Under the pieces are notes generated by a model. It saw nothing but the letters and a program-made list of their open reading frames with translations, did no database searches and was not told the origin of the DNA. This document shows positions 19,235 to 29,044 of a DNA stretch of 64,000 bases, piece after piece. A program made the position numbers and the translations under genes. Each line of letters opens with the position of its first letter. Position 1 is the stretch's first letter. Origin of the DNA: Bacteroidota bacterium (GTDB lineage: Bacteria; Bacteroidota; Bacteroidia; Chitinophagales; Saprospiraceae); contig JAHEAQ010000006.1 in NCBI GenBank assembly GCA_024642705.1, positions 1 through 64,000 of the forward strand, written 5' to 3'.

Positions 19235-22039
19235 CTATTTATTTTTTACGCATTTTCCTCTTTTATTCCGTGAGTAACCTCTAATACAATCACATGTATT
19301 TTTAGCTTCATTCCAAACTTCATTCTTTTCAGGGCATGTATTGTTTTTTGATTGTGCATTTGAACTACCACTTATTTCCACACATTTACCGTTTTTATCT
19401 CTTTTAAAATTTTCAATACAACTACATATTGACAAATCTTCATTCCATACTTCATTTTCATCGTCGCATTTGTCTTCAATGCTCTCCACTTCATTTTTTA
19501 TAATTACATTTTTAACACAAACTCCCAAAGAATTCCGAAAATAACCTTCGTTGCAAAGACAACTATTCGTGCTATTATCCCAAAACTCATATTCCCCAAA
19601 ACAATCACTTTTAGTCATGGCAGATGCTGCAATTTGAATCATTTCTTTAACACAAATACCTTCCTTATTTCTTTCAAAGCCAGGGATACAATCGCATGCG
19701 GCCAATTGTGCATTCCATTGTTCATTTGGATTCAAACATTTATTAACTATTTTTTCAACTCTAACTTCTGCATTTGCAACATATTCGTTAAAAACTGCTT
19801 TTACTGTAAAATCGCCACTTCTTCTCGAACTAAATGGATTGATGATCAATGTTTTTTCAGTGACATCTTCAACTTTTCCCTTAGCATTAACCAATTCTAC
19901 TTTAAAAAAAACTTCTTCATTCACTTTTATTTTTGCGGTATCTGGAGTTATTCTTATATATGAGCCACTTTTTTCAGGTGTTTTAACAACTACCGATCTC
20001 TCTATTTTCCCATCACAATTTTCATCTATATCATTGTCTAATATTTCTTTTGCGCCTGGATTAATTTTTGAATTATTATCATTACAATCTACGTCTGAAG
20101 TATACCCATCTTTGTCCTTATCAATTTTAATAGGCTTTTGAGGTTTAACTTCATTGTTGACCTTTTTACTTGGCGATTGGCTAAAATCAAATTCAATAAA
20201 GGCCTCATATGAGCTCTGTTGATCATTTACAATCAATTCTATAGATTCGGTTCTTTCTCCATTTGTAGCTGTAAGTTTTAATGTTTCTTCTTTATTTGTT
20301 GAGATTGCATAAAAGAAATTAAATTCTCCCGAAGGATTACATTTTCTTTGGTCACAAATTGAACCACTGAACAATATATTTTTTGCATTTGAAATCTCTA
20401 CCACTACATTTTGAACAGGTAGTTTATTCTCATCTCTCACATAACCAAAGACGAATATCGGTGCGCTGTTATTCAATTTCTCAATTATTTTATCCAATTC
20501 AGCGCCTATTAATTCTTCGTCTAACAAGAATTTTCTGCCTATTAATTCATTAGAAATCTCATTAACAATAAGCTCATTGAAAATTTTTAAATCTTCGAAA
20601 TTAAGTCCGCCCCTACTTTTCATTAATTCATTGAGCCTGCTAAATCCAAGATTATCCATAAAGAAAGTTTCCAAAAATTCATCGCCACAATAGCTTATTC
20701 TTGAGTAATATTCTTTCGACAATTTTTGCACAGTTTTAATCTTATTTTGGATAACATTTTCCTTGAAATGAATAAATCCTTCTTTTTTGTTAAAACTTCT
20801 TGCAATAAAATTTATATCATTTGCTTTGACTGATTGGCCGTTTGTACTTAACCATTTGATCAAGGCAATAACATCTTCTTCTCCTTTGTGTAATCCATCT
20901 ACTTTCCCATCTATCCATTTTCCATTACTTAGAAAATAAATGGTAAGCCTTGGTTGATTATTTTCGGTTTTATAGAAAATATCTTTATAAACACCTGTAT
21001 TATTAAGTGGCAAGACTTTTAATCCAGGGTATGGCTCAATAACATTTTCATTTTTAGCTGTTTCTATTTTTTGGGGCTCTGGTTTGATGGGTCCAGGTTT
21101 AACGTCCTGAGGTTTTGGAGTTTCTTTAACATCTTGTTCATCTTTTGCAATTTTAGGATCAATAGGTTTATCAATTTGATTATTTTCCTGTTTTTTATCA
21201 ACAGCAATTTCTTCTGATAATTTTAACGAGCTTATATTACCCGTTAATTCTACCAATTCCTTTCCCATTTGATAAAAAGTATTCACTAATTCTTCTATAA
21301 TTGGTATTTCATCATCAATAGAACTTGCATAAACAAGAAGGGATTTAATTTTTATTGTAGAGTATTCTTCCGTACAGGCCAGCATAATTGCATTCACCAT
21401 TTCAATAATCTCAGATTCATTCGTGAATTTGAAGATTAATTTATTTTCAAGATCCTTTATTGAATTAAAATAGAAATCGTTTAAATCATAATCTTCCTTT
21501 ATTTTTTCAGGGTCTGTTTTTTTGCTCAACTCAACTCTTTCATTTTTATTCAATTCATCAATTGCTTCAATTACCTTACTTTTTTTGTCTTCAAAGCTTT
21601 GGAAAATTAAATTTACTTGGTTAGCGATATCTATATTATGCTTGCCTATAGAGCCATAAATCTTATTCGTAATCTTTGCTCTGACCATTGTTTCAATGTT
21701 CATTCTTGTTCCTGAATAAACATTTTTCTTCTGGTCTTTTTTATATTCTACGAAATAGGCATAGAGGTCATCGTAATATTCTTCTTTCTCAGCATCTATC
21801 CCAAAGTTTATTAATGGCTGAAGAATTTTTTTATAAAGGGTTATGTCAAATTTTTCTATTGGAAGAGTTAAAATATCAACTTCTAACTTATCCGTAAGTT
21901 TGGATTCTATTTGCCTTAAAATCTGGTCAGTTGCGTTTCTTTGAAATAGATAGGGATCAAAAATTATTTGTGCAATAACTGAACTACTAATTCCAAAGAA
22001 CACAAAAATTAAACATATATTTTTAGCTATCCTTTTCAT
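19235..22039 (-). CDS. Large secreted mosaic protein with MopE-type calcium motif and four Cys-rich repeats
   Basis: A 934-residue exported protein (signal peptide ending near VIAQ, residue 24). In order it has a helical, charged region (to about 280); a Pro/Lys-rich linker (about 290-325); a further globular part; a carboxypeptidase-regulatory-like beta domain (VFGYVRDENKLPVQNVVVEI, about 527-610); a DKDKDGYTSDVDCNDNN...NPGAKEI...ENCDG segment (about 639-680), the putative metal-binding motif of MopE-like proteins; an Ig-like domain (about 695-765); and four tandem repeats (about 767-934). Each repeat runs Cys-x(8-11)-Trp-x(n)-Cys-x-Cys-x-x-(G/N)-(F/Y)-x-R-x(n)-G-x-Cys-Val, resembling EGF-like units. 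It is a single gene with no secretion-sorting tail that I recognise. Probably surface or extracellular; function unknown. Confidence 0.8.
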   Translation of the reverse strand: MKRIAKNICLIFVFFGISSSVIAQIIFDPYLFQRNATDQILRQIESKLTDKLEVDILTLPIEKFDITLYKKILQPLINFGIDAEKEEYYDDLYAYFVEYKKDQKKNVYSGTRMNIETMVRAKITNKIYGSIGKHNIDIANQVNLIFQSFEDKKSKVIEAIDELNKNERVELSKKTDPEKIKEDYDLNDFYFNSIKDLENKLIFKFTNESEIIEMVNAIMLACTEEYSTIKIKSLLVYASSIDDEIPIIEELVNTFYQMGKELVELTGNISSLKLSEEIAVDKKQENNQIDKPIDPKIAKDEQDVKETPKPQDVKPGPIKPEPQKIETAKNENVIEPYPGLKVLPLNNTGVYKDIFYKTENNQPRLTIYFLSNGKWIDGKVDGLHKGEEDVIALIKWLSTNGQSVKANDINFIARSFNKKEGFIHFKENVIQNKIKTVQKLSKEYYSRISYCGDEFLETFFMDNLGFSRLNELMKSRGGLNFEDLKIFNELIVNEISNELIGRKFLLDEELIGAELDKIIEKLNNSAPIFVFGYVRDENKLPVQNVVVEISNAKNILFSGSICDQRKCNPSGEFNFFYAISTNKEETLKLTATNGERTESIELIVNDQQSSYEAFIEFDFSQSPSKKVNNEVKPQKPIKIDKDKDGYTSDVDCNDNNSKINPGAKEILDNDIDENCDGKIERSVVVKTPEKSGSYIRITPDTAKIKVNEEVFFKVELVNAKGKVEDVTEKTLIINPFSSRRSGDFTVKAVFNEYVANAEVRVEKIVNKCLNPNEQWNAQLAACDCIPGFERNKEGICVKEMIQIAASAMTKSDCFGEYEFWDNSTNSCLCNEGYFRNSLGVCVKNVIIKNEVESIEDKCDDENEVWNEDLSICSCIENFKRDKNGKCVEISGSSNAQSKNNTCPEKNEVWNEAKNTCDCIRGYSRNKRGKCVKNK

Positions 22040-22384
22040 TTTATTTACTTTTTAGGATCATGTTTTGGAGTCTTAAATAATTAAAATATAGGAAGAAGCT
22101 ATTTTCAAAGGCAAAAAATGGTGTTAATTTCATAAATGTTATACACTTAGGTTTTTATTTTCAAAAGGAGAAGAAGGAGCATTCTAATTATGTTTCTTTT
22201 AAAAGTTGAATTGTATTATGCCTTATTAAAGGGATTCAAAAAGTTTGTTTAATTACTAATCTATCTAAATATATATATAATAATTATTTTTTCCTAATTG
22301 ACACGTTTGCATTTTACAGCGAAGTCTTATAACTACCATTTCAGCAAATAAAATTGATAAATAACACAAAACAAGCTATGGTAA
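22040..22384. other. Gene-free AT-rich gap
   Basis: This 345-bp gap holds the promoter region of the minus-strand 934-residue protein gene and the 3' flank of the MBL hydrolase. It contains a short AT dinucleotide run near 22270. I see no reading frame, RNA gene or clear hairpin. Confidence 0.5.
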
Positions 22385-23278
22385 TTAAATTTGAAGGCGT
22401 ATCTGCCAATATCTCAATAATCCTGCAACACTCATCCATGGTGGGTTTGCCTTTTCATATTTATTCAAGAGTTCCGAATTTGTAACTCCTTCAGATACCA
22501 TTTGTTGGCCAACGAAATTTGTAAACAAAGAAATTAATTCTTTTTGATTGGTTTGCTTTTCAAAATGTAATTTGATAAAATTTGCCCAATTCCATAATTG
22601 TGATTTCAAGATCTGCATATGTTCCTCTACGTTTTGAATATTGCCGAAATGGGTTAGATATATTTCATTTAGATTCAGTGATAATAGCAGTTCAATACTT
22701 TCTAACCACTCTTCTATGTTAATATCTGGTGGTGGACATGGTGGCATGATTGGTCCCCCATCTATTTTGCACCCAGCTACATCTCCTACTATTGCAAGAT
22801 TTCCAATTTTCCATGCAATATGATGCGAGGCATGACCTGGAGTGTGAAATGCTTGAATAGAAAAATCATTAAACTTAAAAATTTCTTTGTGTTGTGTGGA
22901 ATGAAGCATTTCCGCCGAAATACTTTCCATTTTCCCCCATAATAATTCCATTTTATCCCCGTATATACGAGCAGCAGAGTTATAAAGACGAGTAGGGTCT
23001 ATCAAATGCTTGACTCCTTTTGGGTGAACATATATTTTTGTTCCGTTTTTTGCTAGCTCCCACGCAGCACCTGCATGATCAAAATGAATATGCGTAAGGA
23101 ATAAATGTTTTATATCAGAAAGTTTATATCCGTATTTTTCAATTTCACTTCTTAATTGATGAATAGAAGAATGAGGCCCGCACTCAAATAAAATTGGACC
23201 TTCTTTTTCACACTCTACCAAAAAAGCACCAATTGTTTCTGATGTGTCTAAAAAATTTAAATCTAGAATTTTTATCAT
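22385..23278 (-). CDS. Metallo-beta-lactamase-fold hydrolase
   Basis: A 297-residue cytoplasmic MBL-fold protein. The metal site is LTHIHFDHAG (H63, H65, D67, H68), with further ligands in TPGHASHH, VGDVAG and YLTHFGN, so a binuclear metal centre is expected. The C-terminal third is helical (NQKELISLFTNF...), as in glyoxalase-II-like and hydroxyacylglutathione-hydrolase-like enzymes of the larger subgroup. There is no signal peptide. The substrate is not evident and no neighbour points to a pathway. Beta-lactamase activity is not implied: residues specific to those enzymes are absent. Confidence 0.88.
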   Translation of the reverse strand: MIKILDLNFLDTSETIGAFLVECEKEGPILFECGPHSSIHQLRSEIEKYGYKLSDIKHLFLTHIHFDHAGAAWELAKNGTKIYVHPKGVKHLIDPTRLYNSAARIYGDKMELLWGKMESISAEMLHSTQHKEIFKFNDFSIQAFHTPGHASHHIAWKIGNLAIVGDVAGCKIDGGPIMPPCPPPDINIEEWLESIELLLSLNLNEIYLTHFGNIQNVEEHMQILKSQLWNWANFIKLHFEKQTNQKELISLFTNFVGQQMVSEGVTNSELLNKYEKANPPWMSVAGLLRYWQIRLQI

Positions 23279-23608
23279 TAATTACCCATTATAAACCTTC
23301 AATGTAGTGAAAAATATTTAAAGCTTTTCAAAACTTTTAGTTACGTTTAATATCCAAGATCCACAATGAAAAATTAAAGTTTCTATGAAAACTAAAAATA
23401 ATTCTAGAAACATAGAAAAAAATAAATTCACATAAAATATTGTTTTACTGCTAGTTATGAATTATATATCCAATTGTATACATTTACATACGACTACAAA
23501 TGATATTATTCGACTACAAACCGAATAAAAATTATCCAAGCCTCCATATTTGTATCATCAACAATTATTTATTAAAACCGTGCTTAATTGCACACAAAAA
23601 AAATTATT
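23279..23608. promoter_or_regulatory. Promoter gap with a direct repeat upstream of the short ssb gene
   Basis: The 330-bp gap lies between divergent genes. CGACTACAAA occurs at 23491-23500 and again at 23511-23520, exactly 20 bp apart (two helical turns), the layout of a tandem activator or repressor site. CATATTTG at 23545 is one base off the TAnnTTTG promoter element, placing the repeats just upstream of it. No RNA gene is seen. Confidence 0.4.
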
Positions 23609-23962
23609 ATGAATGCTTTAAACAACTCAGTAACATTAATCGGATTCTTGGGTACAGACGTAGATTATTCCATACTTCCAAGTGGAACAAAATTGGCAAA
23701 AACAGTAATTGCTACCAATTCTTACTATAAAGATAAAAATGGAGAGAAAGTACAAAAAACAGAATGGCATCCTGTTGTTGCATGGAACAAAACAGCTGAA
23801 TTGATGAGCCAACTTCTTAAAAAAGGAAGTCAGGTGTTAATTCAAGGTCAATTAAATCATGATAGTTACAAAACTAAGGACGGTGAAATGAAGTATTACA
23901 CCCAAGTGAAAATCAACGAATTCAAAAATTTTACTCAAAAAGATGAAAATCTTCCATTCTAA
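23609..23962 (+). CDS. ssb: Single-stranded DNA-binding protein, short paralogue
   Basis: A 117-residue OB-fold protein that coats single-stranded DNA. It begins MNALNNSVTLIGFLGTDVDY, contains TEWHPVVAWNKTAELMSQLL and KKGSQVLIQGQLNH, and ends in DENLPF, the short acidic tip used to recruit partner proteins. The tail linker is almost absent, making it shorter than the 165-residue SSB at 56789. The ATG at 23609 gives the family start; a TTG 21 bp upstream is in frame but adds non-conserved residues. It ends with a strong terminator. This is one of two SSB genes in the window, so it may have a specialised role. Confidence 0.93.
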   Translation: MNALNNSVTLIGFLGTDVDYSILPSGTKLAKTVIATNSYYKDKNGEKVQKTEWHPVVAWNKTAELMSQLLKKGSQVLIQGQLNHDSYKTKDGEMKYYTQVKINEFKNFTQKDENLPF

Positions 23963-24002
23963 ATGGGTTAAAATATTTTTGAAAAATTATTGACAAGTCT
24001 AG

Positions 24003-24047
24003 AAAGCTTGATATCGCAAACGTACACGATATCAAGCTTTTTTTTTA
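24003..24047 (+). terminator. Rho-independent terminator after the short ssb gene
   Basis: AAAGCTTGATATCG and CGATATCAAGCTTT form a 14-bp perfect stem around a 10-nt loop, followed by a T-run. The remaining 250 bp to the yceI start are AT-rich and hold nothing else I can identify. Confidence 0.92.
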
Positions 24048-24300
24048 ATATACAATCCAGAGATCTCTCAAAAACTCTACTCAAAGTAGGGCATTTAATG
24101 TTAATCTTTAACTATTAGATTGCCAAAATTGGATAAAACCTTCCTCAATTGCTCATCTGACAAATGTCTTTTAAACTACCTTTTTCATAAAATCAAAAAA
24201 ATTTAAGAAAAAAATAACATTTGTTATGAACAAATATTGTTTAAAACAATTTATGTTTGTATAAAATAATTTATAATTTTTCAAATCAAAAAAAATAACA

Positions 24301-24894
24301 ATGAAAAAAGGATTTATAATTATGCTTGCAGCAGTCGCATTTGTTGCATTTTCTTTTACAAGCATCGTAAAAGAAACTTATACAGCTAATGTTTCAAAAA
24401 GTGAAATAAACTGGAGAGCTTCAAAAGTTACTGGAAAACACAATGGTAATGTTGTTTTAAAAAATGGCAATTTAGATTTTAGTGATGGAGTTCTAACTGG
24501 TGGTTCATTCACAATAGATATGACAACAATTGACGTTTTGGATCTTGAAGGAGAATGGAAAGGAAAATTGGTTAACCATTTAAAATCTGCAGATTTTTTC
24601 AATGTTGAAAATTATCCTACTGCAAACTTTAAAATTACAAATGTTGTTCCTAAAGGAACACCTGGTGATTTCAAAATTACAGGTGATTTAACGATTAAAG
24701 GAATTACAAAATCCATTAAATTTTATGCTAATGTTGCAGAAATGGATGGAGCTAAAGTATCTACAGCAACAATTGAATTAGACAGAACCGATTTTGATGT
24801 AAGATATGGTTCAGGAAGTTTCTTTGATGGGCTTGGCGATAAAACCATCTACGATGATTTCGAATTAGATGTAAAATTAGTTTCTGAGAAATAA
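24301..24894 (+). CDS. YceI-family periplasmic protein
   Basis: A 197-residue exported lipocalin-like protein. After a signal peptide (to about residue 24) come the family segments SEINWRASKVTGKHNGNVVL, GGSFTIDMTTIDVLDLEG, FFNVENYPTANFKITNV and ITGDLTIKGITKSIKF. Family members bind isoprenoid-type lipids in an elongated barrel; some respond to stress. The gene is followed immediately by a hairpin terminator and then a MarR regulator in the same direction. The regulator might control it, but the terminator between them argues against a simple operon. Confidence 0.92.
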   Translation: MKKGFIIMLAAVAFVAFSFTSIVKETYTANVSKSEINWRASKVTGKHNGNVVLKNGNLDFSDGVLTGGSFTIDMTTIDVLDLEGEWKGKLVNHLKSADFFNVENYPTANFKITNVVPKGTPGDFKITGDLTIKGITKSIKFYANVAEMDGAKVSTATIELDRTDFDVRYGSGSFFDGLGDKTIYDDFELDVKLVSEK

Positions 24895-24908
24895 TTAATA
24901 TTTTTAAT

Positions 24909-24940
24909 GCGCTGTGGCAAGTGTCACAGCGCTATTTTTT
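24909..24940 (+). terminator. Rho-independent terminator after yceI; decides the start of the MarR gene
   Basis: GCGCTGTG and CACAGCGC form an 8-bp stem with an 8-nt loop and a TATTTTTTA tail. The open frame of the next gene runs back through this hairpin to an ATG at 24907, but the residues so encoded are simply the hairpin read as protein, so the start at 24946 is preferred. Confidence 0.9.
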
Positions 24941-24945
24941 ATACC

Positions 24946-25401
24946 ATGAGATTAGAAGAAGCCATTAAACAGCCAAAATTCAGATCAGAGCATAACAAAC
25001 TGATGCTTAATATTTTATATACTTTTAATTGGGTTGAAGAACCAATTAAAGCTGTTTTATCAGATTTCTCCTTAACCCTGCCACAATACAATATATTAAG
25101 GATTTTGAAAGGATCCTCTTCTAAACCTCTCTCTCCGAATGAAATTAAAGAGGTAATGCTTCATAAAAAGTCTGATTTGACCAGATTAATTGACCGACTT
25201 GAATCAAAAGCATTAATATATAGAGTTGTTTGTCCGTCCAATCGAAGAAAAATGGACATCACAATTACAAAGGAAGGTTTAAATATTTTGGACGAAATTT
25301 ATCCCATTTTGAATGCAAAGACTGAAAGCAAATTGCAAAAACATCTTACTTTAGATGAAGCCAAATTAGCAAATGAACTCTTGGATAAAATGAGAGGATA
25401 G
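24946..25401 (+). CDS. MarR-family transcriptional regulator
   Basis: A 151-residue winged-helix regulator that binds DNA as a dimer. The helix-turn-helix is SLTLPQYNILRILKGS...LSPNEIKEVMLHKKSDLTRLI, followed by the wing VCPSNRRKMDITITKEGLNI. The start ATG at 24946 follows the yceI terminator by 6 bp; the upstream ATG at 24907 lies inside that hairpin. The likely target is its own region or yceI, since MarR genes often sit beside what they control. No ligand can be inferred. Confidence 0.9.
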   Translation: MRLEEAIKQPKFRSEHNKLMLNILYTFNWVEEPIKAVLSDFSLTLPQYNILRILKGSSSKPLSPNEIKEVMLHKKSDLTRLIDRLESKALIYRVVCPSNRRKMDITITKEGLNILDEIYPILNAKTESKLQKHLTLDEAKLANELLDKMRG

Positions 25402-25596
25402 CTGAATATTTGCTTTTAATAAGTCCTCTTTAAATTTTATTCTTTTCTCCAATTCTGTAAAATAATTTCATATTGCATGTTATTGGTTTATTCAATCTGA
25501 AAGCCAATCATTAAAAACTAAAAAAACTAACTGCCTCAATTTTTAGATTCCATCGAGACAAATATTAACTTCGCACCTTTAATAAAAGAACTCAAT

Positions 25597-27030
25597 ATGA
25601 AAAGGTCGAAGATTAAAGATTTGCTCAACTCGGAAAGCACTGGTCATCAAGTTTGTGTAAAAGGATGGGTAAGAACATTTCGAAATAGTCAATTCATTGC
25701 AATAAATGATGGATCTACAATAAATACTATTCAAGCAGTTGCTACGCTGGATAAATTTGACAGTGCATTAATCAAAAGAATTACAACTGGGGCCGCAATT
25801 GGGGTTACTGGTCAACTGATAGAATCTCTAGGAAAAGGGCAAAAAGTAGAAATTCTGGCTGAAGAAATTGTGATTTATGGAGATTGTGATCCAGAAAAAT
25901 ATCCGCTCCAACCAAAAAAACATAGCTTAGAATTCTTAAGAGAAATTTCCCACTTGAGATTTAGAACTAGCACATTTGGTGCTGTATTTAGAATCAGAAA
26001 TGCTGCATCATTTGCAATTCATAAATTTTTCAATGATAGAGGATTTGTTTACATACATTCTCCTATCATAACTGGTTCGGATGCGGAAGGTGCAGGTGAA
26101 ATGTTTAGAGTAACTACTTTAGATATGGATAATGTACCTAAAACTGTGGATGGAAAAGTAGATGTGAAAAAAGATTTCTTCGCAAAAGAAACAAATCTGA
26201 CTGTTTCTGGCCAATTAGAGGCAGAATTAGGTGCCTTAGCGCTTTCAGATGTCTATACTTTTGGACCTACTTTTAGAGCTGAAAACTCAAATACCTCGAG
26301 GCATTTAGCAGAATTTTGGATGATTGAACCGGAAGTTGCCTTTTCTGACTTAACAGACAATATGAATCTTGCTGAAGATATGTTGAAATACATCATTGGC
26401 TATACTTTAAATCATTGCAAAGATGATTTAGAATTTTTAGAGCAAAGATTGCTAGACGAGGAAAAATCAAAGCCTCAAAATGAGCGTTCTGAAATGGCTC
26501 TTTTGGAAAAACTTAAATTCTGTTTAGATAATGACTTTGTTAGGTTAACCTATACAGAAGCCATACAAATATTAATGAATTCCAAGCCAAACAAAAAGAA
26601 AAAATTCCAATTTGTAATTGAAGAATGGGGTGCAGATTTACAGTCTGAACATGAAAGATATCTTGTGGAAACGCATTTTAAAAAGCCCGTTATTTTAACA
26701 GATTATCCTGCTTCAATAAAAGCATTCTACATGAGAATGAATGAAGATGGAAAAACAGTTGGAGCAATGGATATTTTATTTCCAGGAATTGGTGAAATTG
26801 TAGGTGGTTCTGTAAGAGAAGAAAGGCTAAATGTTTTGATAGAAAAAATGGAAGCAATGGACATTCCTTTAGAAGAAATGTCATGGTTTCTTGATACTAG
26901 AAGATTTGGCACATGTCCTCATGCTGGTTTTGGTTTAGGTTTTGAGCGGATGATACTTTTCCTTACAGGCATGGGAAACATAAGAGATGTTATTCCTTTT
27001 CCAAGAACTCCTGGAAATGCGGGTTTTTAA
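25597..27030 (+). CDS. asnS: Asparaginyl-tRNA synthetase
   Basis: Charges tRNA-Asn. The 477 residues have an N-terminal OB-fold anticodon-binding domain ([20 protein letters not shown]) and a class IIb catalytic core. Motif 2 is [20 protein letters not shown] and motif 3 is [15 protein letters not shown] near the C-terminus. The WMIEPE and [13 protein letters not shown] segments distinguish AsnRS from AspRS. An RNA-type leader, for example a T-box, is not evident. It is a single gene, with GH97 following 51 bp later. Confidence 0.97.
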   Translation: MKRSKIKDLLNSESTGHQVCVKGWVRTFRNSQFIAINDGSTINTIQAVATLDKFDSALIKRITTGAAIGVTGQLIESLGKGQKVEILAEEIVIYGDCDPEKYPLQPKKHSLEFLREISHLRFRTSTFGAVFRIRNAASFAIHKFFNDRGFVYIHSPIITGSDAEGAGEMFRVTTLDMDNVPKTVDGKVDVKKDFFAKETNLTVSGQLEAELGALALSDVYTFGPTFRAENSNTSRHLAEFWMIEPEVAFSDLTDNMNLAEDMLKYIIGYTLNHCKDDLEFLEQRLLDEEKSKPQNERSEMALLEKLKFCLDNDFVRLTYTEAIQILMNSKPNKKKKFQFVIEEWGADLQSEHERYLVETHFKKPVILTDYPASIKAFYMRMNEDGKTVGAMDILFPGIGEIVGGSVREERLNVLIEKMEAMDIPLEEMSWFLDTRRFGTCPHAGFGLGFERMILFLTGMGNIRDVIPFPRTPGNAGF

Positions 27031-27081
27031 TAAAAAAGCTCAAATTCAGTTTATTAAAAGATTAATTATAATAAATTTCTA

Positions 27082-29037
27082 ATGAAATTATCATTTAGTA
27101 TCTGCATTTCAATTTTTATTTCATTTGTAATTTCGGCCCAATCTATTGATGTGAAATCCTTCGATAAAGCAATTGACTTAAATGTAAATATAGCTGAGGA
27201 TATTACTTGGAGCGTTATGGTTAATGGGCAAAAAGCTGTTGAAATTGCCACCATTTCATTATCCCTTGAAAAAGTTAATTTAGGAAAAACTCCAAAATTG
27301 ATTTCACAAGATATAAGTGAAAAGCAAGAATCTCTATTTCCTGTTTTGGCTCAAAAAAACAATAAAATAGACAACCATTATAAAGCATTGCAACTGGTAT
27401 TTGAGGGCAATTATTCTATTGAATTTCGAATATACAATGAAGGTATTGCTTACAGATTTATTACAAACTTAGCTGGCGAAGTAAAAGTGCTTTCTGAACA
27501 AATGGATTTAGTATTGCCTATGGGAAGCACTTCATATTTTCCTCAAGAAGAAAGTACATACTCACATTATGAAAGAGATTATATCTTAAAAAATGTGGCA
27601 GATATAAAAAATGAAGAATTTGCATCTCTGCCAGTTCTTTTTTCAACCAATACCAATCAAAGAATTTTATATACTGATGCTGATCTGTTTGATTACCCAA
27701 ATTCATTTATTAAAGGCACTGGAACCAATAAGCTTCAATTAAAATTTCCAAATGTGGTGCTAGAATCTATACCGAATCCTAAAAGTTCTGATAGGAGCGA
27801 AATAATAACGAAAGAAGCCAATTATATTGCCTCTACCACTGGAAAAAGAAATTTTCCCTGGAGAGTATTCGCTTTGCCTAAAGAGGACAAAGATTTATTA
27901 GAAAATGAAATGGTTTATAAATTATCTCGAGAAAGAGCTTTAGAGGATATTTCATGGATACATCCTGGAAAAGTTGCTTGGGATTGGTATAATGCCAACA
28001 ACGTTTGGGGCGTTGAATTCGAATCTGGAATTAATAATCCAACATATAAATATTACATTGATTTTGCAGCTAAATATGGTTTAGAATATGTTATTCTAGA
28101 TGAAGGTTGGACTAAATCAACTACTGAAATATTGGAATGCAACCCTGAAATTAATGTAAAAGAATTGGTCGAATATGGAAAGACAAAAAATGTCGGGATT
28201 ATACTTTGGTGTCTTTGGAAACCATTAAATGAAAATACAGAAGAAATATTACAAACTTATGCGGATTGGGGAGTTAAAGGAATAAAAGTAGATTTTATGC
28301 AAAGAGCGGATCAATATATGGTGAACTCATATACAAAAATAGCCCAAGAATGTGCAAAGCGACAATTATTAGTGGATTATCATGGAGCATACAAACCTTC
28401 AGGATTAAGAAAGGCATATCCTAATGTAATCAGTTATGAAGGGGTTAGAGGAAATGAAAATAACAAATGGTCAGCAGCAATAACTCCAACTCACAATACT
28501 ACATTGCCATTTATTAGAATGGTCGCAGGCCCAATGGATTTCACCCCCGGAGCTATGAGAAATGCGCATATTGAAAATCATCAAATTAATTTTATGCGTC
28601 CTGTCGGTATTGGAACGAGAGCTCATCAAGTTTCGATGTATATGATTTTTGAAAGTCCAATTCAGATGCTTTGTGATACTCCCTCTTCCTATCTTAAAGA
28701 CGGAGAAACTGTTAATTTTATATCAAAAATTCCTTCCACGTGGGATGAAACTTATGGTTTAGATGGTAGAATAGGAGAATTTGTTGTAATTGCAAGAAAA
28801 AAAGACTCCAAATATTATGTTGGAGCTATGACAAATGAAGAATCAAGAACTATTCAAATAGATTTTTCATTTCTACCCGAAGGAAATTATTCTGCTACCT
28901 TATTCAAAGATGGTATAAATGCAGATAAATATGCAGAAGATTATAAAGTCACTACAATGAAGATAGATTCAAAAACTGTCATTGATATTAAACTTGCGAG
29001 AAGTGGTGGATGGTCTGCGATAATTGAAAAAATATAA
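27082..29037 (+). CDS. Glycoside hydrolase family 97 (SusB-like) enzyme
   Basis: A 651-residue exported glycosidase with a signal peptide ending near VISAQ. It has an N-terminal beta-supersandwich, a GH97 barrel beginning at WIHPGKVAWDWYNANNVWGV, and a C-terminal beta domain (YSATLFKDGINADKYAEDYK). GH97 contains inverting alpha-glucosidases such as SusB and retaining alpha-galactosidases. Here the barrel carries GIKVDFMQRADQ with D404, where the retaining group has its Asp nucleophile, and SYEGVRGNENNKW with E453 and E459. This favours the retaining, alpha-galactosidase-like group, although assignment needs an alignment. Periplasmic location is likely. No Sus transporter genes are next to it. 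Confidence 0.9.
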   Translation: MKLSFSICISIFISFVISAQSIDVKSFDKAIDLNVNIAEDITWSVMVNGQKAVEIATISLSLEKVNLGKTPKLISQDISEKQESLFPVLAQKNNKIDNHYKALQLVFEGNYSIEFRIYNEGIAYRFITNLAGEVKVLSEQMDLVLPMGSTSYFPQEESTYSHYERDYILKNVADIKNEEFASLPVLFSTNTNQRILYTDADLFDYPNSFIKGTGTNKLQLKFPNVVLESIPNPKSSDRSEIITKEANYIASTTGKRNFPWRVFALPKEDKDLLENEMVYKLSRERALEDISWIHPGKVAWDWYNANNVWGVEFESGINNPTYKYYIDFAAKYGLEYVILDEGWTKSTTEILECNPEINVKELVEYGKTKNVGIILWCLWKPLNENTEEILQTYADWGVKGIKVDFMQRADQYMVNSYTKIAQECAKRQLLVDYHGAYKPSGLRKAYPNVISYEGVRGNENNKWSAAITPTHNTTLPFIRMVAGPMDFTPGAMRNAHIENHQINFMRPVGIGTRAHQVSMYMIFESPIQMLCDTPSSYLKDGETVNFISKIPSTWDETYGLDGRIGEFVVIARKKDSKYYVGAMTNEESRTIQIDFSFLPEGNYSATLFKDGINADKYAEDYKVTTMKIDSKTVIDIKLARSGGWSAIIEKI

Positions 29038-29044
29038 AATTTGA

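Noticed and set aside
22260-22290. AT dinucleotide run as an origin or regulatory element
   Set aside because: Short and isolated; no DnaA-box cluster or neighbouring replication gene.
23500-23730. A 76-residue frame overlapping the short ssb
   Set aside because: It is a different frame of the ssb gene and its promoter region and has no protein-like features.
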